This document shows, one piece after another, positions 26,270 through 33,523 of a stretch of 43,118 nucleotides of DNA. Origin of the DNA: an uncultured Pirellula sp. (GTDB lineage: Bacteria; Planctomycetota; Planctomycetia; Pirellulales; Pirellulaceae); NCBI GenBank assembly GCA_903858115.1, contig CAIOHR010000317.1:1-43118 (forward strand). The letters are read 5' to 3'. The position numbers and the translations under genes were made by a program. Position 1 is the first letter of the stretch, and each line of letters opens with the position of its first letter. The notes beneath the pieces were generated by a model that ran no database searches, was not told the origin of the DNA, and saw only the letters and a program-made list of their open reading frames with translations.

Positions 26270-26892
26270 TCACAGGAGAAATCAAAAGCAAAATCGACAG
26301 GATATGGGACTCCTTCTGGACGGGAGGCGCTTCGAATCCCTTGGAGGTGATGGAGCAGATCACCTATCTGCTGTTCATCAGGCGGTTGGACGACCTACAA
26401 ACGCTAGAAGAAAACAAAGCCAATCGCACCAAGAAACCGATCGAGCGACGCACGTTTCCTGAAGGTAGAGACCCCAAGAAGCGACCCTATGAAGACCTCC
26501 GTTGGTCGCGCTTCAAGCACTTTGAACCCAAAGAGATGTTCGAAGTCATGGCCGAACACGTATTCCCCTTTTTGCGGACACTCGGTGGCGATGATTCGAC
26601 CTATGCCCACCACATGAAAGACGCTCGGTTCACGATCCCGACACCTGCGCTGTTGGCCAAAGTCGTTGACATGATCGATGGGGTGCCGATGGAGGATCGC
26701 GATACGAAAGGGGACTTGTACGAGTACATGCTGGGCAAGATCGCTACAGCAGGCCAGAACGGCCAGTTCCGCACGCCTCGGCATGCAATTCAGTTGATGG
26801 TGGAACTGGTCAAGCCGCTGCCGATCGATGTTATGTGCGATCCAGCGAGCGGCACTTGTGGGGTTCCAGTCGCGGTCGGTGAATACCTGTGA
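26266..26892 (+). pseudogene. hsdM: Type I DNA methyltransferase subunit M, truncated (HsdM N-terminal 208 aa)
   Basis: From a TTG with GGAG seven bases upstream, the frame gives the all-helical HsdM N-terminal domain (NPLEVMEQITYLLFIRRLDDLQ) and the start of the methyltransferase domain (GQFRTPRHAIQLMVELVKP, then CDPASGTCG, motif I). It stops four residues after VAVGEYL. Motif IV (NPPF) and all later parts are missing, so no methylation is possible. Intact HsdM is about 500 residues. The break continues directly into hsdS sequence, pointing to a deletion of the hsdM 3' part and the hsdS 5' part. Confidence 0.85.
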
Positions 26893-27297
26893 AAAATACA
26901 GTCTGAAGCCAGGTGACATCCTGTTTGCACGTACGGGCGCGACCGTTGGCAAAGTGGCTTTAATTCAGTCTGAAGCACCGGAGTGCATTGCGGGGGCGTA
27001 CTTTATCGTGATGCGCTTTTCGGATGTTCTTAACGCACTGTATGTGCGAAGTGTTCTAAATCGAAGACCAGTCAAGCAATCGTTTGGATTCGCTCACAGC
27101 AATCAGCTCAACAGAATTTTAGCGGTCCTGGATTGCGTGCGCTACCAATGCCACTCCCACCTTCGGACTTGCAGAAACGGTTTGCAGACCGTGTCTCGGC
27201 TGTTGAGTCGCTAAAACAACCGCATCGCAATTCGCTTTCAGATCTGGACCACCTCTTCGCCTCTCTCCAACACCAAGCGTTTCGAGGAGAACTGTGA
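26879..27297 (+). pseudogene. hsdS: Type I specificity subunit, 3' remnant (HsdS)
   Basis: A frame one base off hsdM reads NTCEKYSLKPGDILFARTGATVGKVALI, the conserved second half of an HsdS target-recognition domain. Near 27128 the sequence shifts frame and continues GLRALPMPLPPSDLQKRF, then SLSDLDHLFASLQHQAFRGEL and TGA, the typical C-terminal helix and end of HsdS. The N-terminal recognition domain is gone. With a deletion junction in front and an internal frameshift, it is not functional. Confidence 0.85.
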
Positions 27298-27344
27298 TTC
27301 GCTACCAGCAACACAAAATGCGCGAGTTCTCTCTCAGAAAAGAT

Positions 27345-27392
27345 GTTAACGGATGGCCAAGAGCTGTTAACGGACAGCAAAAAGGTGTTAAC
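27345..27392. repeat. Three GTTAACG boxes at exact 21-bp spacing
   Basis: GTTAACGGAT, GTTAACGGAC and GTTAACGCAT begin at 27345, 27366 and 27387. The 21-bp period places the palindromic GTTAAC cores on one face of the helix. They lie between the hsdS remnant and the 3' end of the DUF4411 gene. One plus-strand frame reads the period as heptads (MLTDGQE, LLTDSKK, VLTHA, stop), so a degenerate coiled-coil coding fragment is an equally good explanation. A fourth GTTAAC is at 26242, just before hsdM. Confidence 0.5.
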
Positions 27393-27445
27393 GCATGCCT
27401 GAACGCCTCCAGTTCGGCAACTTGACCTGTGCTTCAACCGCTGTT

Positions 27446-27952
27446 CTACATCACCAGCTTCCGCAGCCCAAACTTCACTTTAATTTTGCGAAGCATTTCG
27501 AAAACATTGCAATAGGGAACTCCAAACTGATGACAGACGTTTGGATTGGCGACTCGTTTCTTCATGTCCAGATTCAACTTCTCCTCACAAACGATCGTAA
27601 AGCCATGAACCTTGGCATAGGCTATCAACCAACCATCCGCCTTGGCTGCAAATGAACTGATGGCATCTTGCCGTTGGTAATTCGCTTGCACCCATTGGAT
27701 AATTGTTGCGTACTGGTTCACGACATCTTCGGTAGCCGTCGGCAAGAAGAAACTCTTGGGCATCTTCTTCGCCCAGCGAACCAAGACGTCGTTGCCGTCG
27801 GTCAGTTCACTCTTTACGTGGTCGATTGAAAAGACTTCGCCACTCTCGTGATGCCGCAACAGTGCATTCCAAAAACCAGGGCAAAGATCGAATGCATAGA
27901 AGAAGTCCTTGGCATCGACGATCGAATTGGTGTCGATGAGATACTTCGTCAC
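27446..27952 (-). CDS. DUF4411 family PIN-like protein (toxin candidate)
   Basis: The protein opens KYLIDTNSIVDAKDFF, with the first acidic residues of a PIN-domain nuclease. A conserved acidic set follows (SIDHVKSEL; DGWLIAYAKVHGFTIVCEEKLN). DUF4411 proteins are regularly encoded beside an HTH-COG2856 (ImmA/IrrE-like) protein and are predicted RNase toxins of type II-like modules. The length of 168 residues is normal and there is no frame damage. Its start overlaps the stop of the ImmA/IrrE gene by four bases (ATGA type), so expression is coupled. It lies inside a wrecked type I restriction locus on the opposite strand. Confidence 0.85.
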   Translation of the reverse strand: MTKYLIDTNSIVDAKDFFYAFDLCPGFWNALLRHHESGEVFSIDHVKSELTDGNDVLVRWAKKMPKSFFLPTATEDVVNQYATIIQWVQANYQRQDAISSFAAKADGWLIAYAKVHGFTIVCEEKLNLDMKKRVANPNVCHQFGVPYCNVFEMLRKIKVKFGLRKLVM

Positions 27953-29112
27953 TGACCGACTCCAGACTTACTGCGAAGCATGCCTTGGGCATACTTTGAA
28001 AACGTCTCTCGGTTGAAACCAGTCAAGTCCTGTGCTTCCGAGGGCAACAACCTTCTCTCTGCGTAAGCTTGGGCAACAGCGTACCCAAAACGATCACCAA
28101 GTCGTAACTGCTGTTGCTGCCAAAATACCGGTGCAGATTTGTCCTTATTCTTTTGTTTCAGTTCCCGCCAATTCTCCATTTCTTGCCGGTAGAATTTATA
28201 GAACGTGGTGGAACTAATGTATTCCAATTCAAATGCACGCCGACCAGCAACCAACGGACTAACCTTGAACGCTTTAGCGATGGCTACGCATCGTTCCTGT
28301 ACGGAGCCAGTTCGCTCCCAATAGGCAGAGAATTTTTCCTTGGGAATCAAAAACTCCGCCGCAACTTGATTGCAATATCGCTCATTGTCGTCTTCGGCAA
28401 CGTCGAACTTTTCCAGATTGAACAATCCAGGTTTGCCAAGCCAGACATGAACCATCTCGTGAGCAAGCGTAAACATCTGCGCTGACTTGGTATCGTTGGA
28501 GTTGACGAAAACCCAAGGGGCGTATTCATCGATGAGAACGAAGCCACGAAATTCTTCGTGGTTCAAGCTTCGGCGGGTGTTCAACCCCACTTGATTGGTG
28601 ACGCATACGAAGACGCCGATTGACTCCATCGCTCTACGCAGAGTCGTCAATGCAACTTCCCAAGTAGATTGCGCGAGTTGCCAGTCGCTTTGCAAGCCGA
28701 GCCGGCTGCGAATCTGATCAGCAGCCCGAACGACAGAGGTTGTTGATTTGAGCTTGCCAACAAAATCTAGAGGTTCATAGCCTGCATCGATTAGGTAGTC
28801 CCGCATCCACGCTTGACGGCGTTGAATATCGGTAACGATGTCGCGCAAATTGGGACTGAACGTCCGACGTTTCTCGTCGCCAAAGGTTCGGAAATCAGGA
28901 ATACCAATCGACTCTTGAGGAGGGCTGGAAAGGAACAGATACCCCAAGGGAACCATCGCTTTGCGTGCAAAGTCTTCTAACTTTCGCACTGTTGGCTTGG
29001 AATCCCCTTGGATCCACTCTTGGACAGGCTGCTTGAAATCACTCAACGAAAGCCCAGAACGGTTTACCGCCCAGGTGAGAAGATCGGGTTTGACTGTTAT
29101 TTCGGAACGCAT
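27949..29112 (-). CDS. ImmA/IrrE family metallopeptidase with HTH-like N-terminus (COG2856)
   Basis: Residues about 1-70 hold an Xre-like helical domain (LLTWAVNRSGLSLSDF; WIQGDSKPTVRKLEDFA). The central part includes the typical GIPDFRTF phrase. Residues about 200-280 carry the zinc peptidase motif TLAHEMVHVW (HExxH) and the downstream ligand region ERYCNQVAAEFLIP. Proteins of this design regulate or neutralise DUF4411 partners by binding DNA or cleaving a regulator. The 387-residue frame is intact. GGAGGGG lies nine bases upstream of the ATG, and TATAGA (minus strand, 29142-29147) is a possible -10 box with no good -35. Confidence 0.87.
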   Translation of the reverse strand: MRSEITVKPDLLTWAVNRSGLSLSDFKQPVQEWIQGDSKPTVRKLEDFARKAMVPLGYLFLSSPPQESIGIPDFRTFGDEKRRTFSPNLRDIVTDIQRRQAWMRDYLIDAGYEPLDFVGKLKSTTSVVRAADQIRSRLGLQSDWQLAQSTWEVALTTLRRAMESIGVFVCVTNQVGLNTRRSLNHEEFRGFVLIDEYAPWVFVNSNDTKSAQMFTLAHEMVHVWLGKPGLFNLEKFDVAEDDNERYCNQVAAEFLIPKEKFSAYWERTGSVQERCVAIAKAFKVSPLVAGRRAFELEYISSTTFYKFYRQEMENWRELKQKNKDKSAPVFWQQQQLRLGDRFGYAVAQAYAERRLLPSEAQDLTGFNRETFSKYAQGMLRSKSGVGQ

Positions 29113-29260
29113 TTTGAAAATCCCCTCCGGAGCCTGGTTATTCTATACTATCCATCGGAAACCAATGCAGCGACGATCGAGCGAAATTTAAGTGGAACTT
29201 ATGCCTAAACTCTGTTCTGCCGTCATTCTCAACCATTAGCCGGGAACCTGCCCACGTTTC

Positions 29261-29398
29261 ATGATGCACTTCCAATTCCTTGAAGCCGAATGGCCTGACT
29301 TATTTGAATCCGCTAGCAAAGCGGAAGCTTTAACCATCGTAGATCCACGCACATTCTGTTTTTATGCTTTGGAATTGGCGAACTGCAAAACTGTCTGA
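29261..29398 (+). pseudogene. hsdR: HsdR 5' fragment, copy 1
   Basis: The frame starts MMHFQFLEAEWPDLFESASKAE, continues DPRTFCFYA and ends LELANCKTV. This matches the first about 40 residues of planctomycete-type HsdR, the restriction subunit of type I systems (FNFL-x-x-EWP; DPRxxCFYARRALELAV). After YA the expected RRALELAVNW is cut to LELAN and the frame stops. No helicase or nuclease domain follows. It is divergent from the ImmA/IrrE gene, whose start lies 148 bases away. Confidence 0.75.
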
Positions 29399-29471
29399 CG
29401 GGTCGAATCAAAGGAAAAAGCATCAAAACCGGGCGGAAAACATCTTCCCCCTTTTTTTGAGCGAACAAAAC

Positions 29472-29501
29472 TTGACATTTACGTCTAACTCTACATATAG
29501 T
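29472..29501 (+). promoter_or_regulatory. Sigma-70-type promoter of the DUF6932-Xre pair
   Basis: TTGACA at 29472-29477 and TATAGT at 29496-29501 are separated by 18 bases, close to consensus. Transcription would begin near 29508, about 12 bases before the ATG at 29520, so the leader would be very short. It lies in a locally A/T-rich stretch unlike the surrounding sequence. Confidence 0.6.
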
Positions 29502-29519
29502 TAAAGTACCTGCTAAGAT

Positions 29520-30090
29520 ATGACCGACAAGATACTGAGTTCGATGAGAACGGACTGCTGCCAGTGGGCGACTATGAAGTGACGCTCGCGGAGTTGCGTA
29601 CTTCGATTCTGGTTCAAGGCCCACGCGATCGAATCAAGTATCCAAGTTGGGAAGCAAGCTGGCGTCTGTGGTTGGTGGATCATCTGGAAATGATGGTCAA
29701 CCAACTATGGTCGGTTGGTGTCAGCGAAATCTACATCGATGGTTCATTTGTGGAGGATAAGGATCACCCTAATGACATCGACGGCTATTTCGTTTGCGAC
29801 GTGGTAGAGATTGCTAGTGGTCGCTTGGTGAGAGCGCTGAATGGACTGGCCCCACAAAAGGTCTGGACTTGGGATCCAGCTTTACGTCGGGCCTATCCTG
29901 GTTATCCCAAAAACAACTTCCAATGTGGCATGTTTATCGCGTCGAGCTATACCCGCATTTCCCTGGATTTAGTTCCGGGATTCGGGACAAGTTCGGAAAA
30001 GAGCTGGAATTCCCAGCTGCATTCCGACAGTGCCGCCGCGACTCAACGCCCAAAGGAATTGTCAAACTGAAAAGGGAGATGAAATCATGA
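29520..30090 (+). pseudogene. DUF6932 nucleotidyltransferase-like protein, frameshifted (toxin candidate)
   Basis: The main frame reads FDENGLLPVGDYEVTLAELR and carries the nucleotidyltransferase signature GSFVEDKDHPNDIDGYF (GS...D-x-D). After CCCAAAAAC (A5 run at 29909-29913) the family's true C-terminus continues one frame back as QLPMWHVYRVELYPHFPGF, then GKELEFPAAFRQ, ending at the TGA at 30088-30090, which overlaps the Xre start. The uncorrected frame instead runs into unrelated residues and stops at 30070. The 5' end is also odd: the ATG at 29520 is out of frame with the body, and the nearby sequence looks like a short imperfect duplication. It is either a pseudogene or, less likely, needs frameshifting at the A-run. 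Confidence 0.7.
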
Positions 30091-30545
30091 TTCGAAACGA
30101 ACAAGAGTATCAGGAAGCATCCCAGCGATTGGAAGCCGAACGAGAGAGGCTAGATCAGCATCGTAAGCAACTTGCAAAATCTGGCCTTAAGAAGGCCGAA
30201 CTTAAACGCGTCATGGATCCGTTGATTTCTTTCCATGAACAGCTTCGCGAGGAAGTCGAGCATTACGAGAACTTGAAACGAGGCAAGTTTCCGAATTTGC
30301 AAAATCTTAAGGGGCTTGGTGTTTTGTTGGTGTCTTTGCGAATCGCTCAAGGAATGTCTCAGAGAGAACTTGCAGCGAAACTAGAAGTGCATGAATCTCA
30401 AGTCTCTCGTGACGAACGCAATGAGTATCATGGGATCACCGTCGATCGTGCCATCAAGATTTTGGACACACTCGGTGTAAAGCTTCAAACGAGTGTGGTG
30501 GAAGCACCGCTCGGCGTTGAAACTGGTGAACTTCAAAACACTTAG
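30087..30545 (+). CDS. Xre-family HTH protein with N-terminal coiled coil (antitoxin candidate)
   Basis: From the ATG at 30087, which overlaps the DUF6932 stop, the first 75 residues are charged and helical (EYQEASQRLEAERERLDQH), consistent with a coiled coil that may grip the toxin. The HTH follows: LRIAQGMSQRELAAKLEVHESQVSRDE, then ITVDRAIKILDTLGV. Upstream codons of the same frame to 30030 belong to the partner gene. This is the usual second gene of DUF6932 pairs and probably represses the promoter at 29472. The frame is intact although its partner is broken. Confidence 0.82.
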   Translation: MIRNEQEYQEASQRLEAERERLDQHRKQLAKSGLKKAELKRVMDPLISFHEQLREEVEHYENLKRGKFPNLQNLKGLGVLLVSLRIAQGMSQRELAAKLEVHESQVSRDERNEYHGITVDRAIKILDTLGVKLQTSVVEAPLGVETGELQNT

Positions 30546-30569
30546 TCTGTCAGACGAACGCCTGTCACG

Positions 30570-30944
30570 TCGCACTTTCAATTTCTATCGGCAGAATGGA
30601 AAGATCTTTATGAAGCGGCTGTTAAGGCGGAATCTACAGCAATTCCTGATCCACGCACGTCCTGCTTCTGCGCTCGACGTGCCTTAGAGCTTGCTGTTAA
30701 CTGGGCCTACAAGTTCGATATTGCCCTGAAAATGCCCTACCAGGATAGTCTGTCGACGTTAATCCATGAGCCTTCTTTCAAGCAAACGGCGGGCGAGGCG
30801 GTCTTTAGCAAGGCCAAGGTGATCGTCACGCTGGGCAATCGAGCCGTTCAACCGCATTATGCAGTTGCTAGAAGAGATCAAATCAACGGCATTGGCAGCT
30901 TGAGCGCGAACAAACGCATTGCTGTCTTCCCTATTTCAACCTAG
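30570..30944 (+). pseudogene. hsdR: HsdR 5' fragment, copy 2
   Basis: A second hsdR N-terminal segment without a start codon: HFQFLSAEWKDLYEAAVKAE, DPRTSCFCARRALELAVNW, MPYQDSLSTLIHEPSFKQ, VIVTLGNRAVQPHYAV, then degenerate residues and TAG at 30942. It covers about the first 110 residues of the family, longer than copy 1. The shared part differs from copy 1 at many positions, so the two are not a recent duplication. The remaining 900 or so residues of HsdR are absent. Confidence 0.78.
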
Positions 30945-31254
30945 TTTTGTTGGAAATGCCAAAAACTACGATGGTGCATTCCATGATGACCCGAACGCAA
31001 AAAACTGAGATTAGTACCAAATGGCGATGTCCAAAGAACGCCCGGAACAGTACGCGTTCCCGTGGTTTTCAAAATTGTTCGGAAACTTTGGCCTGCTCAT
31101 GGGTTGAATGACGCATTGCTCCATAAGCCGTGAATTGCACATCTCCACGTCCTCAAATTGCAGGTAGGTCGAGGGGTGAGTCCAAGGTCGAATGGATCGC
31201 GCGATTGGGTTTGCAGATTTGCGAAATCGCTTTTATGAATGGTTTGAGATTTTC
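30945..31254. other. Non-coding DNA at the right edge of the island
   Basis: About 310 bases with no frame I can support as a gene, between the last hsdR fragment and the FAD oxidoreductase. I looked for a second copy of the tRNA-Ser 3' end that could mark the other attachment site and did not find one here. The promoter of the following operon should lie in this interval, but I see no strong box pair. Confidence 0.5.
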
Positions 31255-32616
31255 ATGCGGATTTGGAATATTGGAATTGTGGGAGGTGGTCCGGGTGGGC
31301 TCATGACCGCCTATGCGCTCCAAAAACTTGCTGGCAATCCCCTTCGAATCACGCTGTTCGAGGCCAGTCACCGGCTGGGCGGGAAAATTTTGACACCTCA
31401 GTTTCAAAAAGCGGCTGTTCAATTTGAGGCAGGTGCCGCTGAGTTCTACGATTACTCCCAACACGATGAAGACCCCCTCAAGTTACTGATCGCCGAATTG
31501 GGATTGTCAATCAGTCCGATGGCGGGTTCTGCAGTCATCTCCAACGATCAAGTGCTGTCGAATCTCGATGATATTCGAAACCATCTTGGAGAGAATGCCT
31601 ATCAGTCGCTTGTCGCATTTGACCGCAAGGCTCGCGATCGGATGACACCGCAAGAATTCCATGAAGCCGACTACCCCGATGGTTCCAACCAAAAGCCGGA
31701 TCTGCATCATTTCGATTCATTGTTGGCTGAAATTGAAGAGCCCTCGGCCCGCAAATACATTGAAGATTTGATCCATAGCGATCTTGCGACTGAGCCCAGC
31801 CAAACAAGCATCGCGTATGGCTTGCAAAACTATGTGATGAACAACGGCAAGTACATGGATTTGTACAGTATCGAAGGGGGAAATGAACAACTGCCGCAAG
31901 CTCTCGCTGCTCGAATCAATGCCAACCTACTGCTCAATCATCCCGTGTCGAGAATTGACAAATCGAATGCGGGACCGTGGATCGTACAAACGGTCCATGA
32001 TGGGGAGATCCAGAATCACGAGTTCGATTTTGTCGTGGTCGCATTACCTCACAATCATTTGACGTCCCTTACGTTCGGCGGCGAAAAATTGAAAGCAGCC
32101 GTTCGCAAGCACTATGACTATTATCATTATCCGGCACATTACTTGCGAGTTACGATTCTGTTCGATCAGCCTTTCTGGCGCGGCAGACTAACCGATTCCT
32201 TTTGGATGCTGGACCACTTCGGCGGTTGCTGTCTCTATGACGAGTCATCCCGTGAGCCGGAATCGAAACATGGCGTGCTAGGATGGTTGATGGCTGGATC
32301 AGCGGCGGAAGAGCTGAGTGTTATGGATGATGCGCAACTGATTGCGCTCGCACTGGATTCCCTGCCTGATTTTCTGCCAGACGGACGTGAGCATTTTCTC
32401 GAAGGCCATGTCTATCGCTGGTTGAACGCAGTCAATGCGATGCCCAGTGGGCTCATTCCTCGACGCTATGACCAGCGCCATCAACCCGAACCGGTCGAGC
32501 ATCCTGAGCTGTTTCTGGTCGGCGACTACCTGTTTGATTCAACCCTGAATGGAGTTCTGGATTCGGCCAATTATGTGGCTGCCTGGATCGCCACGAATAT
32601 TTCCGAAACCCTTTAG
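31255..32616 (+). CDS. FAD-dependent oxidoreductase, amine oxidase/protoporphyrinogen oxidase fold
   Basis: The Rossmann dinucleotide motif opens the protein: IGIVGGGPGGLMTAYAL, followed by FEASHRLGGKI, the second FAD phrase of the flavin amine oxidase superfamily. VEFEAGAAEF-like sequence (QFEAGAAEF) is the substrate-side motif. A C-terminal FAD contact LFLVGDYLFDSTLNGVLDSANYVA closes it. The substrate is unknown; carotenoid, porphyrin and amine oxidations all occur in this fold. The ATG at 31255 is placed nine residues before the GGG motif; an upstream start at 31192 is open but adds no recognisable sequence. The next gene begins 22 bases downstream. Confidence 0.82.
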   Translation: MRIWNIGIVGGGPGGLMTAYALQKLAGNPLRITLFEASHRLGGKILTPQFQKAAVQFEAGAAEFYDYSQHDEDPLKLLIAELGLSISPMAGSAVISNDQVLSNLDDIRNHLGENAYQSLVAFDRKARDRMTPQEFHEADYPDGSNQKPDLHHFDSLLAEIEEPSARKYIEDLIHSDLATEPSQTSIAYGLQNYVMNNGKYMDLYSIEGGNEQLPQALAARINANLLLNHPVSRIDKSNAGPWIVQTVHDGEIQNHEFDFVVVALPHNHLTSLTFGGEKLKAAVRKHYDYYHYPAHYLRVTILFDQPFWRGRLTDSFWMLDHFGGCCLYDESSREPESKHGVLGWLMAGSAAEELSVMDDAQLIALALDSLPDFLPDGREHFLEGHVYRWLNAVNAMPSGLIPRRYDQRHQPEPVEHPELFLVGDYLFDSTLNGVLDSANYVAAWIATNISETL

Positions 32617-32638
32617 AAGTAAACTGACTTTCACCGCT

Positions 32639-33520
32639 ATGTTAGAACCGAGTTCTCAAGTATCCCACCATCTACCCCATGGATTTCCCGTCGGCTCGGA
32701 GTTACTTCCTGTCGTCTTCTCGGAGGATCGAAACAAGGGTCTTCGCTTGCTGCATGCGTTACCGATAGAGTTCCAAACGTTCGCCGTCGTGGGGCAGTCC
32801 GAAATGGTTGTCGATAGTGAACGATCGAGCAATCCAACATCGCAAATTGAGTTCTTGACAATACCGGCGGCGAATCATCAAGCAACCGAGCTACAAGACG
32901 TGGTACTCTCATGGGTAGACGCGTCGACAACTTCGAAGACACCTAAGCAAATGCTTACGTTGCAGGGAGCACAGATTTACTGGAATGACACACGCGTTGC
33001 GATTTTGGCGCCACGAGAGCGACTTGAGACGCTGCGAACCGCATTGATCGAAACCTGTTGGTTTGATGCAGAACTGTCAGGTCTCGAACGTGAGTTGGCA
33101 AGCGCCTGGCCTGAAATGCAACAGGATATGCCACTGGCGTTTGACTTCGACGAAAAATCGCTTCCGCGCCGGAAAGAACTTCAACGTCGATACCAGCGAG
33201 TCATGTCGCTCCGATCACAGATGCTTAGATTGTCACCCTATGTTCATTGCCCACACATTCATCCGCCGACCTTGGCCAGCCAAGTAGCCGAGCGATACCG
33301 TGAACGCACCCGTTTGCTCCATCGACACGAAATTCTCGACAGTCAACTGGAAGTCTTCGAACGAGTCTACGACACTTGCGGCCAGCGCATCAGCGATTTT
33401 GTCCAAAGTCGAACGGGACATATCTTGGAGTGGATCATTATCGTACTCTTGGTTTTGCAGATGGTGATTTGGGGCTTCGAGATCCTGACTTCACTCGAAC
33501 CGACGACAGTCGTGCAATAG
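32639..33520 (+). CDS. C-terminally membrane-anchored protein, possibly RMD1/DUF155-like
   Basis: About 290 soluble residues end in one hydrophobic helix (ILEWIIIVLLVLQMVIWGFEIL) near the C-terminus, preceded by a long helical stretch (RHEILDSQLEVFERVYDTCGQRISDF). This tail-anchored design with paired helices before the anchor recalls the RMD1/Sif2 (DUF155) family, but the N-terminal part does not match clearly and I would not insist. No enzyme motifs are seen. It sits between the FAD oxidoreductase and the acyltransferase with gaps of 22 and 3 bases, so all three are almost certainly one operon. Confidence 0.6.
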   Translation: MLEPSSQVSHHLPHGFPVGSELLPVVFSEDRNKGLRLLHALPIEFQTFAVVGQSEMVVDSERSSNPTSQIEFLTIPAANHQATELQDVVLSWVDASTTSKTPKQMLTLQGAQIYWNDTRVAILAPRERLETLRTALIETCWFDAELSGLERELASAWPEMQQDMPLAFDFDEKSLPRRKELQRRYQRVMSLRSQMLRLSPYVHCPHIHPPTLASQVAERYRERTRLLHRHEILDSQLEVFERVYDTCGQRISDFVQSRTGHILEWIIIVLLVLQMVIWGFEILTSLEPTTVVQ

Positions 33521-33523
33521 TCC

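Noticed and set aside
26828..27214. 128-residue frame presented as one protein across the hsdM-hsdS junction
   Set aside because: Its start is inside hsdM read out of frame and its end runs past the hsdS frameshift; only the middle is real HsdS sequence.
27395..27655. Plus-strand frame of 86 residues over the DUF4411 3' end
   Set aside because: Antisense to an intact, recognised gene and without any domain of its own.
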